64,000 nucleotides of DNA from Schaedlerella arabinosiphila (GTDB lineage: Bacteria; Bacillota; Clostridia; Lachnospirales; Lachnospiraceae): positions 1,736,001 to 1,800,000 of the forward strand of contig NZ_RHJS01000002.1 of the NCBI RefSeq assembly GCF_003885045.1, in the 5' to 3' direction. Numbering within the stretch: the first letter of the stretch is position 1; each line of letters begins with the position of its first letter. A model generated the notes under the pieces. The model saw only the letters and a list, made by a program, of their open reading frames with translations, had not been told where the DNA came from and did no database searches. Both the position numbers and the translations under genes were made by a program. Positions 35,542 through 43,748 of this stretch are shown here, in pieces.

Positions 35542-37254
35542 ATGAAGGTAATTGATTTTAAGGATGCGAAGTGCCGCCACTGTTACAAATGTGTGCGCCA
35601 CTGCCAGGTGAAGGCGATCACGGTCCAGCAGGAGCAGGCCCGTATCCTGACGGACCACTGCATCAACTGCGGAAAATGCATGGAGATCTGCCCCCAAAAT
35701 GCCAAGACCTTTGCCAGCGACATGGAGCGGGTAAAGGGCTTTCTGCGGCAGGGGCTTCGTACCGTCATCTCCATCGCCCCGTCCTATATCGGCGTGCTGG
35801 ATTTTGACCGGCCGGGACAGGTGGTGGATGCGCTGCTCAAACTGGGCTTTGCAGAAGTAAGGGAGACGGCGGAGGGGGCGGCCATGGTGACCCGGGAATA
35901 CCAGCGGATCATCCGGGAAAACAAGATGCCCAACATCATCACCACCTGCTGTCCCAGCGTCAATGACCTGATTGAAAAATATTATCCGGAGTGCGCGCCT
36001 CTGATGGCCCCGGTGGTTTCCCCCATGGTGGCCCACGGACGGTATATCAAAAAATTGTACGGAGACGATGTGAAGGTCGTATTTCTTGGCCCCTGCATCG
36101 CGAAAAAGCAGGAGGCCATCGGGGACGAGCGGGTGGCAGGAGCCATCGATGCCATACTGACCTTTGAGGAGCTGGCGATCTGGCTGGATGAGTCGAAGAT
36201 CCGGATCTTTGACTGCGAGGACGCCCCCATGGGCAACCCGGACCCGGAGATCAACCGGATGTACCCCATCAGCGGCGGCGTAGTCCAGTCCGTGATTGCG
36301 GAGGAGGAGATGGACTCCTACCACAAGGTATTTGTGGACGGCCTGGCCAACTGCATGGAAATGCTGGAATGCCTGAAACGGGGCGAGCTGGACCACTGCT
36401 TCATCGAGGCCAATGTGTGCGAGGGCGGATGCACCAAAGGCCCGGCTTCCGCAAGATGGAATATGTCTTATGTGAAGGCAAAGATCAAGATTGAACGGGA
36501 GGTTTCCCGCAAGGCGGCCCATGACCTGCCGGATATGAGTTCGGAAGAGCTCTCAAAGACATTTGAAGACCGCAGCATAAAGGAAGCCGTTCCGACTGAA
36601 GAGGTGATTCAGGAAATATTGCGATCCGTGGGAAAATATACCAGGGAGGACGAGTTAAACTGCGGCGCCTGCGGGTATTCCACCTGCCGGGAAAAGGCGG
36701 TGGCCGTATTCCAGAACAAGGCGGAGCTTTCCATGTGTATGCCCTACGCGCTGATGCAGGCCGAGTCCATGTCCAACGTGGTCATGGATGTGACCCCCAA
36801 CATGATCTTCATTGTAGACAGCGAACTGCGGATTCGGGAATGCAACAAGAAGGGGCAGGAATTGCTGGGCGTGGGCAAGGAGGAAGCGCTGCAGCGTTAC
36901 ATATTTGAATTTATGGACGCCGGGGATATTGAGGAGACACTGCGGACAAAGGAAACCGTATTCCATAAGAAGATCCAGCTCGAGCATGGCCGGATGACGG
37001 TGGAGGAGACCATTGTTTATATCGAAAATCTGGAATCCGTCCTGGTGACGTTCCAGGATGTGACCCGGGAAGAGAAGATGAAGGAACAGCATTACAATCT
37101 CAAGGTTGAGACCATGGAGATGGCCCAGAAGGTCATTGACAAGCAGATGATGGTAGCCCAGGAGATTGCAGGACTGTTGGGAGAGACCACCGCCGAGACC
37201 AAGGTGACGCTGACCAAACTGCGGGATTCCATTCTCAATGAGGAGGATGCCTGA
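35542..37254 (+). CDS. Putative sensory [FeFe]-hydrogenase with PAS domain (HydS-like)
   Basis: The 570-residue protein has an N-terminal 2[4Fe-4S] domain (CRHCYKCVRHC, CINCGKCMEIC), an H-cluster domain with TTCCPSV (134-140), GPCIAKKQE (183-191) and EANVCEGGC (289-297), a further four-Cys Fe-S segment (CGACGYSTC...C, about 373-397), a PAS domain (about 415-510) and a C-terminal helical tail. This order matches the group C [FeFe]-hydrogenases thought to sense H2 or redox state. The start has AAGGAGG. Its TGA overlaps by one base the ATG of a SpoIIE-type phosphatase. Confidence 0.9.
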   Translation: MKVIDFKDAKCRHCYKCVRHCQVKAITVQQEQARILTDHCINCGKCMEICPQNAKTFASDMERVKGFLRQGLRTVISIAPSYIGVLDFDRPGQVVDALLKLGFAEVRETAEGAAMVTREYQRIIRENKMPNIITTCCPSVNDLIEKYYPECAPLMAPVVSPMVAHGRYIKKLYGDDVKVVFLGPCIAKKQEAIGDERVAGAIDAILTFEELAIWLDESKIRIFDCEDAPMGNPDPEINRMYPISGGVVQSVIAEEEMDSYHKVFVDGLANCMEMLECLKRGELDHCFIEANVCEGGCTKGPASARWNMSYVKAKIKIEREVSRKAAHDLPDMSSEELSKTFEDRSIKEAVPTEEVIQEILRSVGKYTREDELNCGACGYSTCREKAVAVFQNKAELSMCMPYALMQAESMSNVVMDVTPNMIFIVDSELRIRECNKKGQELLGVGKEEALQRYIFEFMDAGDIEETLRTKETVFHKKIQLEHGRMTVEETIVYIENLESVLVTFQDVTREEKMKEQHYNLKVETMEMAQKVIDKQMMVAQEIAGLLGETTAETKVTLTKLRDSILNEEDA

Positions 37255-38435
37255 TGAATATGAGCGTAAGTATTGACGTGGCTTGGAAAAGCCTGAACAA
37301 ACACGGAGAAGAGCTGTGCGGAGATAAGGTGGAGATCGTAAAGACCCGGGATTCGGATATCCTGATCCTGGCGGACGGCATGGGGAGCGGGGTCAAGGCC
37401 AACATCCTTTCCACCCTGACCTCCAAGATTCTGGCCACCATGCTGCACGAAGGGGCGGCCATTGAATCCTGCGTGGAGACCATTGCCAGGACGCTCCCCA
37501 TCTGCCAGGAGCGGAAGGTGGCATACGCGACCTTCAGCATTCTGCAGATTTTCCACAACGGCGACGCCTACCTGGTGGAATACGACAACCCGGACTGTGT
37601 GTTTATCCGGAATAAAAAAATCGTGAAATACCCTTATGAAATACGGGAGATTGAGGGAAAAAAAATACACGAATACCGTTTCAAAGTGGAGAAGAATGAC
37701 TGCTTCGTATTGATGAGCGACGGCGTCATCTATGCCGGGGCCGGGGATATTCTGGACCTGCAGGGCTGGACCTGGGAAAATATGTCCGAGTATACCCTGA
37801 AATGTACGAAGGAAACCCTGTCCGCCTCCCGTTTGGCGGCCATGCTCAGCCAGGCATGCGACGATCTGTACATCCAGAAGCCGGGGGATGATACCACGGT
37901 GGCGGTGGCCAGGGTCATTGAGCGCAAGGTGGTGAACCTGTTCACCGGGCCTCCGAAGAGCAAGGAGGATGACGAAAAGCTGATGTATGATTTTATGCAC
38001 ATGGAAGGAAAGAAGGTGGTGTCCGGCGGTACCAGCTCCAATATCGCCTCCCGAATCCTGCACAGGGAGATCGTTACAAAGGTAGACCGAAACAACCCGG
38101 ATGTCCCGCCCATGTCCTCCATTGAGGGGCTGGATCTGGTGACGGAAGGCGTGCTCACCATGGGGCGGTCTCTAAAGCTTCTCAAGCAGTATGAAAACGA
38201 TGAATTTGACGTGGAATTTTTCGATGAGCTGGATGCCGAAAACGGGGCTTCCAAGCTGGCGAAAATGCTCATCGAGGAATGTACGGAGCTGAACCTGTTT
38301 GTTGGGACTGCCATCAACGAAGCCCATCAGGAATCGGACCTGACCTTTGACTTAAGTCTCAGGATGAATCTGGTGGAGCAGTTAAAGTCCGTGGTGGAAA
38401 AGATGGGGAAGACGGTCACCGTGAAGTATTATTAG
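37254..38435 (+). CDS. SpoIIE/PP2C-type serine phosphatase
   Basis: The N-terminal 220 residues carry the PP2C metal-site motifs ADGMGSGVKA, MSDGV and PGDDTTVAVARV. The C-terminal 160 residues (from about LFTGPPKSKEDDEK) are an additional domain I do not recognise. The start is coupled to the sensory hydrogenase (TGATG, AGGAGG 8 bases upstream), so this phosphatase is probably its output, acting on a phosphorylated Ser/Thr protein. No anti-sigma-factor antagonist or kinase gene is adjacent. Confidence 0.88.
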   Translation: MNMSVSIDVAWKSLNKHGEELCGDKVEIVKTRDSDILILADGMGSGVKANILSTLTSKILATMLHEGAAIESCVETIARTLPICQERKVAYATFSILQIFHNGDAYLVEYDNPDCVFIRNKKIVKYPYEIREIEGKKIHEYRFKVEKNDCFVLMSDGVIYAGAGDILDLQGWTWENMSEYTLKCTKETLSASRLAAMLSQACDDLYIQKPGDDTTVAVARVIERKVVNLFTGPPKSKEDDEKLMYDFMHMEGKKVVSGGTSSNIASRILHREIVTKVDRNNPDVPPMSSIEGLDLVTEGVLTMGRSLKLLKQYENDEFDVEFFDELDAENGASKLAKMLIEECTELNLFVGTAINEAHQESDLTFDLSLRMNLVEQLKSVVEKMGKTVTVKYY

Positions 38436-38508
38436 GAGGGACTCTCTACCCGGAGCACAGCATAAAAAATCAGGGGTTTGCTTGTTTAGAAATGAATCGG
38501 ATGCCAGA

Positions 38509-38553
38509 CAGGCGGCAGCCGTACCGGATGGTTTGAGGTACGGCTGCCGCCTG
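38509..38553 (+). terminator. Terminator after the phosphatase gene
   Basis: A perfect 17-bp stem (38509-38525 with 38537-38553) surrounds an 11-base loop, followed by CTGTTCT. It is the strongest hairpin in this region and should end the hydrogenase-sensor transcript. Confidence 0.75.
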
Positions 38554-38562
38554 CTGTTCTAT

Positions 38563-38712
38563 GGGCGGACTTCGTCCGTTAAGGTATACCCAAGGGCACC
38601 CCTTAATTCATGTCCCGCTGGGACGGGCGGACTTCGTCCGTTAAGGTATACCCAAGGGCACCCCTTAATTCACGTCCCGTTGGGACGGGCGGACTTCGTC
38701 CGTTAAGGTATA
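38563..38712. repeat. 62-bp tandem repeat, 2.4 copies
   Basis: Units start at 38563, 38625 and 38687 (the last copy is 26 bases). Each contains the hairpins GGACttcGTCC and GTCCC-N3-GGGAC; the two full copies differ at two sites, one in the second hairpin loop and one just before it. The minus-strand permease gene ends inside the second copy, so the repeat encodes its last residues and stop codon. Confidence 0.9.
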
Positions 38713-40926
38713 GTATGTGGGTTCTTTGTTTCCGGTCAGCAGGATTTCTGCGGACGTTCCGGCCGCATGTGTACTGATCAGAAGCCTGCTGGTCGTGTAT
38801 TGTACCTGCGACAGAACCGCGGCGATCTCATCCGAATCCGTGACGATCCGCTCACTGGTGTCGGGAACGGAGAATTTTCCCTCTGCAGGAGCCTCCTCCG
38901 TGTAAATGGTTTCTGCCAGTTTGACCTGTTCCACGTCCTCAGGGTCTATCTCCCGGCGCAGAGTATATCCGTATGTTTCCAGCAGCGCCAGGCTGTTTTC
39001 GTAGCCTTCGTACAGATAAAAACCGCCCAGGGTGAAATTGTATTTGGAATCATATGCCATTTGTCCGACAAACTGCATCCCTTCCGGGATGTCGATGGAC
39101 AATTCCCCGATCGGCCGTTCTAACTGCAGGTCCCGGATATCCACGTTCAGAACATCCTGCTTATAAGCGTCGAGAAGCGCATCCTGTTCTTTCTCCGTCA
39201 GATCCAGTATTTTCGGCTCCCAGTAAATGTCCGTAAGCCGGACCGCGCTGATGTCTTCATAGTCCGCATAAAAGACAGGAAACAGTATTTTCCGGTAGCT
39301 TTCCTCCTGGCAGAGGATGTCCAGTGTATCCAGGACTTCTCTTGCGCTGACTCTATAATTGCGGTAAACCGATGATCCTGATTTTTTATTATAGCGGATC
39401 GTGATATAGACCTGTTCGTCCAGGGGCTCTGATTCCCGGCCGTTCATTTCGGTTTCTCTGGTGCCGGCATTGCTCGATTGATTCAGGGACTCCAATTCCC
39501 GGCCGGCCATTTTGTCGGCTCCCTTTCCGGCATTTTCAACTCCTGACCTGGCAAGCTCATAGATGGGGGCAAACTCCTGTATCTGGCATATTTCACCGTT
39601 CAGCAGATCCGGATACTGGGGATGATCCGTACTGCGGGAAACGGTGTCCGGATAAGAAAAATAGCCGTACATCTGGCTGACGTCAAGGGACATGCTTTCC
39701 AGGCTGTCCTCTTCGGGAAGCCAGGTGTCATAGCCGAATACGTCAAACTGCAGGACGCACAGGATTCCTGCCACTCCCAGAAGGGAAGCGAGGGAGGAGT
39801 ATTTTCCCGCAAACAGCCTGCGTACATCCATGTGATAAATAAATTCAATCAGGCCGCAGAGCAGGATCACCGCTAGGATACTCATCAGAATGATCCATTT
39901 CGTGCCGCCGGAGTACATGGAGCCCACCAGAATCCCAATACAAAGCGCAGTGGGCACAGAGATCAGTACCTTGATAAACGGCGCGGTGATGGGAAATGAC
40001 AGGGCATTTCCTGCCGCTTCAGAGGGCCGTTTCTGATACAGAAGAAGGGCCAGAAGCAAAAGTACCGCCAGAAACACCGCAGCAGCAGCCAATGTGGCGG
40101 CAAGGCTATAGGGGTTGGCCGGCCGGGCCAGGCGGCGCAGGTAGTATGATAATGATGAAATATATCTATATCTGTCATCCGCTACATTGTAGTTGGCCGT
40201 ATTTCCCAGAATCTGTCCGAACATGGGCCAGGGAGACAGGAAATCATAAAGCTTCTCCAAGAACTGTCCTCTTCCCGTATAGTAAGTCGAGAAAAATTGG
40301 AGCGGAAGGCCAGCCGCCAGGACGCCGATGATGGATCCGTAAAAAAACAGGGACACGGCCGCCAGGATGCCAGTCACAACCTTTCCGGTCAGCATCATGG
40401 CCAGAATCATCAGGTGGTAGACCATGAGGAAAGCCAGGGTGCCCCCCAGTACGGAGAGAAAGCATCGGCCCAGTACAGGCAGCGTAAAGAACCCGTGCGC
40501 AAAGCCTGCCAGGACGGCCAGCAATGAGGCCGCCAGATAGGGAACCAGAAAGACCAGAAGCCCGCCCAGGTAGGAGATGAAGAACAACTGCCGCCTGGAC
40601 AGGGGAAGGCTGTGGTAAAAATCAGTCTGTTCCCTGGAATGCAGGTAGGAAAACCCGGTTACCGCGCACAATCCGCCCAGCAGCAGGAGCGCTGCAAAGA
40701 GCAGCAGATTATAGCTTCCGTTCAGCAGCCCGGGAAAAACGGTGCGGTAGATGTTCCATTGCTCCGCCAGTTCGTCCTGTGAAATATTGGCAAAGGAGGC
40801 TTCCAGCATCAGCAGGGTGGTGACCGTAACGCACAGGAACAGGAGCACTGCGGAGAGGACCAGAAGCCAGCCGCGGCGGCGGATATCTTCTTTTATAAAT
40901 TTACTGTATGAGATTTTTGATGTCAT
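38665..40926 (-). CDS. Large ABC transporter permease with extracytoplasmic domain
   Basis: About 753 residues. The N-terminal half has about ten hydrophobic segments of ABC-2 type (HSREQTDFYHSLPLSRRQLFFISY), and residues about 400-740 form a large hydrophilic domain rich in Tyr, Asp and Glu that I do not recognise. ATG 40926 has GGAGG at about 10 bases and lies within the end of the ATPase gene (26-base overlap). The last dozen residues (TDEVRPSQRDVN) are encoded by the tandem repeat. The substrate is unknown. Confidence 0.85.
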   Translation of the reverse strand: MTSKISYSKFIKEDIRRRGWLLVLSAVLLFLCVTVTTLLMLEASFANISQDELAEQWNIYRTVFPGLLNGSYNLLLFAALLLLGGLCAVTGFSYLHSREQTDFYHSLPLSRRQLFFISYLGGLLVFLVPYLAASLLAVLAGFAHGFFTLPVLGRCFLSVLGGTLAFLMVYHLMILAMMLTGKVVTGILAAVSLFFYGSIIGVLAAGLPLQFFSTYYTGRGQFLEKLYDFLSPWPMFGQILGNTANYNVADDRYRYISSLSYYLRRLARPANPYSLAATLAAAAVFLAVLLLLALLLYQKRPSEAAGNALSFPITAPFIKVLISVPTALCIGILVGSMYSGGTKWIILMSILAVILLCGLIEFIYHMDVRRLFAGKYSSLASLLGVAGILCVLQFDVFGYDTWLPEEDSLESMSLDVSQMYGYFSYPDTVSRSTDHPQYPDLLNGEICQIQEFAPIYELARSGVENAGKGADKMAGRELESLNQSSNAGTRETEMNGRESEPLDEQVYITIRYNKKSGSSVYRNYRVSAREVLDTLDILCQEESYRKILFPVFYADYEDISAVRLTDIYWEPKILDLTEKEQDALLDAYKQDVLNVDIRDLQLERPIGELSIDIPEGMQFVGQMAYDSKYNFTLGGFYLYEGYENSLALLETYGYTLRREIDPEDVEQVKLAETIYTEEAPAEGKFSVPDTSERIVTDSDEIAAVLSQVQYTTSRLLISTHAAGTSAEILLTGNKEPTYYTLTDEVRPSQRDVN

Positions 40927-41803
40927 AGCCTGCGACCTCCGTTTCGCTGATAAAGATTTCTTCCAGTGACAATGGCAGTACTTCCGCAAAGATCGGCTCC
41001 TTTTCCTGGGCGAGCTTTAATACCTCCGCCCTGGAGCCCCGGGCAGTAACCGTCAAAAGGGATCCGCTTTTTTCGTATTGGAGGACGGAAAGCTCGGAGA
41101 GAAGCTGTTCCTCCTTCGCATGGTCCGGTATGACGCACTGCATCTTGCAGAGGCTGCATTTCATAGAGTCCAGATCCTTAGCAAAGAGCAGGCTCCCCTG
41201 GTGGAGCAGTCCGATGGTGTCGCAGATGTCCTCCAGCTCTCTTAAACTATGGGACGCGATAACAGGGGTAAATTCCCGCTTTAACAGCTCCGCCGCGAAC
41301 AGGCTCTTGATGGCCTGGCGTACGACAGGGTCCAGCCCGTCAAAGGTCTCGTCGCAGAGCAGATACCGGGTGTTTGCACAAAACCCCAGCAGGAGAGAGA
41401 CTTGTTTTTTCTGTCCCTTGGAAAAGTTCTGGAGCTTCTTCTCTGGCTGGATATTGAACTTCTGCAGAAGGCTTTTGTAATTCTCCATGTCAAATGCCGG
41501 ATAGGCAAGCTGGTAGAAGCTTCCCATGGATTCCGGTGTGGCATTGGGAAAATAGGTGACTGTGTCGGACAAAAAGCAGATCTGCCTCTTTGCCTCTGAA
41601 TGCTCGAACACAGGGATGGTATCCAGCGTGATCTCCCCCTCCTCGGGTTTTAAAATGCCGCTGACCAGCCGAAGCAGCGTGCTCTTGCCCGCGCCGTTGC
41701 TGCCAACAAGGCCGAAGATCAGGCCGTCCTGGATCTGGGCCGTAACCTGGGCCAGGGCAGGCGTATCCTGAAAGGATTTACTGACGTGTTTTAATTCAAT
41801 CAT
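40901..41803 (-). CDS. ABC transporter ATP-binding protein
   Basis: The 300-residue ATPase starts MIELKHVSKSFQDTPAL and has Walker A GSNGAGKST, signature NFSKGQKKQV and a Walker B region YLLCDETFDGLD in which the usual Pro after Glu is replaced by Thr. The last 80 residues are an accessory domain. It pairs with the following permease and is preceded by a GntR regulator, so the operon repeats the layout found at 13960-15918. Confidence 0.92.
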   Translation of the reverse strand: MIELKHVSKSFQDTPALAQVTAQIQDGLIFGLVGSNGAGKSTLLRLVSGILKPEEGEITLDTIPVFEHSEAKRQICFLSDTVTYFPNATPESMGSFYQLAYPAFDMENYKSLLQKFNIQPEKKLQNFSKGQKKQVSLLLGFCANTRYLLCDETFDGLDPVVRQAIKSLFAAELLKREFTPVIASHSLRELEDICDTIGLLHQGSLLFAKDLDSMKCSLCKMQCVIPDHAKEEQLLSELSVLQYEKSGSLLTVTARGSRAEVLKLAQEKEPIFAEVLPLSLEEIFISETEVAGYDIKNLIQ

Positions 41804-41815
41804 AAGGCACCTCCT

Positions 41816-42175
41816 TTATCTGTATATCTGGGCGAATACTGCCGTGCAGTCAGACTCCAGGATTCCCAGTTCTTTTGCGCGAAACAGAAGACGTCTGAGC
41901 TCTTCTAAACAGGACTCCTTCTTTTTCTCGAACAGGGATGCGCTTTCGGATACAAAATTGCCCCGGCCCTTGACGGAAAAGATATATCCCTCCTGCTCCA
42001 GGACGGCGAAGGCTTTCTGGATGGTGTTGGGATTGATGGACAGTTCCACAGCCAGGGAGCGGACCGAGGGCATCCGGCTGCCCGGCTCCAGGACGCCTTT
42101 GACGATCAGCATCTGGAACTTCTCTACAATCTGCTCGTAGATGGGAGCACGGTTTTGATAATCAATCGTGATCAA
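41816..42175 (-). CDS. GntR-family regulator, YtrA type
   Basis: This 119-residue protein starts MITIDYQNRAPIYEQIVEKF, has the winged helix (SRMPSVRSLAVELSINPNTIQKAF) and the short YtrA tail. I chose the TTG at 42175 because AAAGGAGG lies 7 bases upstream; an ATG at 42202 is upstream of this site. It is expected to repress its own operon via the dyad at 42268-42292. Confidence 0.9.
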   Translation of the reverse strand: MITIDYQNRAPIYEQIVEKFQMLIVKGVLEPGSRMPSVRSLAVELSINPNTIQKAFAVLEQEGYIFSVKGRGNFVSESASLFEKKKESCLEELRRLLFRAKELGILESDCTAVFAQIYR

Positions 42176-42267
42176 TAGGGCACCTCCTTTGGGTTGGGAC
42201 ACTCATGGGGCTGCTGTAAGAAAACTGTATGGCAGCGAAGGAAAATCCACGAATGCGTACAGGGTAT

Positions 42268-42322
42268 AGTGTATTATCTGTATTAGTACACTTAGATTAT
42301 CATGAAAACAGGAAAAAGTCAA
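42268..42322 (-). promoter_or_regulatory. Promoter and operator of the second GntR-ABC operon
   Basis: On the minus strand TTGACT (42317-42322), a 17-base spacer and TAATCT (42294-42299) form a promoter. Immediately downstream, AGTGTA and TACACT are inverted arms of a 25-base dyad (42268-42292), positioned to block transcription when bound. Confidence 0.6.
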
Positions 42323-42380
42323 GCGGGAAAATATTACTTTAAAAGAGGAAAGGCGGACCGAAATAACATCTCAAAAAGTA

Positions 42381-42409
42381 TTTACATTCACAGCCTTGTC
42401 TGCTATACT
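42381..42409 (+). promoter_or_regulatory. Promoter of the Rpn-like gene
   Basis: TTTACA (42381-42386), 17 bases and TATACT (42404-42409) make a good promoter. A leader of about 115 bases follows with no recognised structure. The 42176-42532 gap holds only this and the divergent GntR promoter. Confidence 0.6.
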
Positions 42410-42532
42410 GAACAGGTGAATACAAATCGGATCGTGCTTTTCTGGCTGTCCGGCAATTCTGGCGTCTCGCCATATTTCACAGTAATTGCAGCCCATTGAT
42501 TTCTATATTTACAGAAGAAAGGATTTTTATTT

Positions 42533-43501
42533 ATGGTAAAAAACTTTAGACTTGAAGACAAAAATTTATGGGATGAGATCTTCAATACGATTGTGGATGT
42601 CATGCCGGAGCAGTTGTTTCCGCTCTTCAAAGAGGTGTATGGAAAGGAATATCCAAAAGGAACGCCTGTCATCCGGCTTTCTACCGTGTCCTCCACCTAT
42701 CTTGAAGACCCTGACGCACCGCCCAGTTCCCGGCGTTCCGATACGGCGATTCTGGTAAACGGAACCGACTATTATCATCTGGAATGCCAGATGCACAATG
42801 ATGAGTATATGGTCATACGCATGATTACATATGACATACATTTTGCAATGCAGCATTCGACTTCCAAAGATGAACAGGAAGGCGGGTTCATTATGCGCTT
42901 CCCGAGTTCCGCAGTGATTTATCCGGAGAAGAACCGGGAGCTTCCGGAAACCCTCCGGTGCCGGATCATTTTCCAGGATGGCAGCCAACATATCTACCAG
43001 ATTCCTACGGTCAGGATTCAGTCTTATTCCATGCAGGAAATCTGTGACAAACATCTGCTGATCTTTATCCCTTACGTTCTGCTTCGACTGCGTCCCAAGC
43101 TGAACCCGAACCGGAAGAATCCGCTGACCGAAAAGGAATTGACAGACCTGGTGAATGAAGCTATAGTTATATTACAAAAGGAACTGGAACAGGGAAATCT
43201 GACGCAGCAGGAGTACAGTGATTATCTCAATCTTTTCCGATTTGCTGCCGATAAGATTTTTAAGGATAAAAAGCACTCCAAATTCCGAAAGGGGGTACAC
43301 CAAATGACAAGCTTGTATGACCAACTGCCCAGTGTGCGCGAAAAGAGACTGCGCGCCAAGCTGGAAGGGATGCTGGAAGAGATGCGTCTCGAAAATGAGA
43401 ACGCTCTTGCCAGAAAGGAAGCTGAACTTGCAGAAAAAGAAGCTGAACTTGTACGGCTGAAAGAATTACTGGATAAGCATCATATATTACCATCACCATA
43501 A
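42533..43501 (+). CDS. Rpn/PD-(D/E)XK nuclease-like protein
   Basis: The 322-residue protein shows the PD-(D/E)XK pattern in RRSDTAILVNGTDYYHLECQ, with the Asp in the first strand and E-x-Q in the second. Similar proteins are annotated as Rpn recombination-promoting nucleases or putative transposases and occur in many copies in Lachnospiraceae. The C-terminus is a Glu/Lys coiled coil with two near-identical heptads (KEAELAEKEAEL). A terminator follows, so it is a single-gene unit. The natural role is unknown; genome-shuffling or phage defence are guesses. Confidence 0.78.
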   Translation: MVKNFRLEDKNLWDEIFNTIVDVMPEQLFPLFKEVYGKEYPKGTPVIRLSTVSSTYLEDPDAPPSSRRSDTAILVNGTDYYHLECQMHNDEYMVIRMITYDIHFAMQHSTSKDEQEGGFIMRFPSSAVIYPEKNRELPETLRCRIIFQDGSQHIYQIPTVRIQSYSMQEICDKHLLIFIPYVLLRLRPKLNPNRKNPLTEKELTDLVNEAIVILQKELEQGNLTQQEYSDYLNLFRFAADKIFKDKKHSKFRKGVHQMTSLYDQLPSVREKRLRAKLEGMLEEMRLENENALARKEAELAEKEAELVRLKELLDKHHILPSP

Positions 43502-43517
43502 AAATGGATTTGATCTG

Positions 43518-43563
43518 CCCCGCAGCAAGCTGATTTAAGCGCAGCCGGCTGCGGGGGATTTTT
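43518..43563 (+). terminator. Terminator of the Rpn-like gene
   Basis: CCCCGCAGC (43518-43526) pairs with GCTGCGGGG (43548-43556), followed by GGATTTTTA, 16 bases after the stop. Confidence 0.7.
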
Positions 43564-43627
43564 ATATCAGCATATGCGGAAAGGCTATCGAAATGAAAAT
43601 TTAATGCTTTAATTTGCCGCAGTAATA

Positions 43628-43636
43628 TGATATAAT
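43628..43636 (+). promoter_or_regulatory. Extended -10 promoter of the paaK-ior operon
   Basis: TGaTATAAT is a perfect extended -10; the -35 region (TTTAAT around 43608) is weak, as is usual for this class. Transcription would start near 43643, leaving a leader of about 105 bases. Confidence 0.55.
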
Positions 43637-43696
43637 AATTTCCATCGGCCGTGTACCTTCCGGCCAGCACAGAAAAATACCGGTTCCGCCGGAGGG

Positions 43697-43730
43697 CTGC
43701 CCCGCGCAGCTTTTCCGCAGGGGCGGTTTT
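43697..43730 (+). promoter_or_regulatory. Terminator-like hairpin in the paaK leader
   Basis: CTGCCCCGCG (43697-43706) pairs with CGCaGGGGCGG (43716-43726; one bulged A, one U-G pair) and is followed directly by TTTT, then by the paaK ribosome binding site AAAGGAGG. A smaller CCGG-N5-CCGG hairpin precedes it. The arrangement suggests attenuation or occlusion of the ribosome binding site. The leader is too short for a T-box and lacks its consensus. Confidence 0.5.
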
Positions 43731-43748
43731 AAAGGAGGATGTAAACAG

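Noticed and set aside
38482..38706. Plus-strand frame through the tandem repeat
   Set aside because: Coding appearance comes from the repeat periodicity; it begins in a terminator.
38563..38712. CRISPR array
   Set aside because: Units are directly adjacent with no variable spacers, only 2.4 copies, and no cas genes are nearby.
43637..43748. T-box leader for the aromatic operon
   Set aside because: The leader is only about 105 bases and lacks the T-box consensus and a specifier loop.
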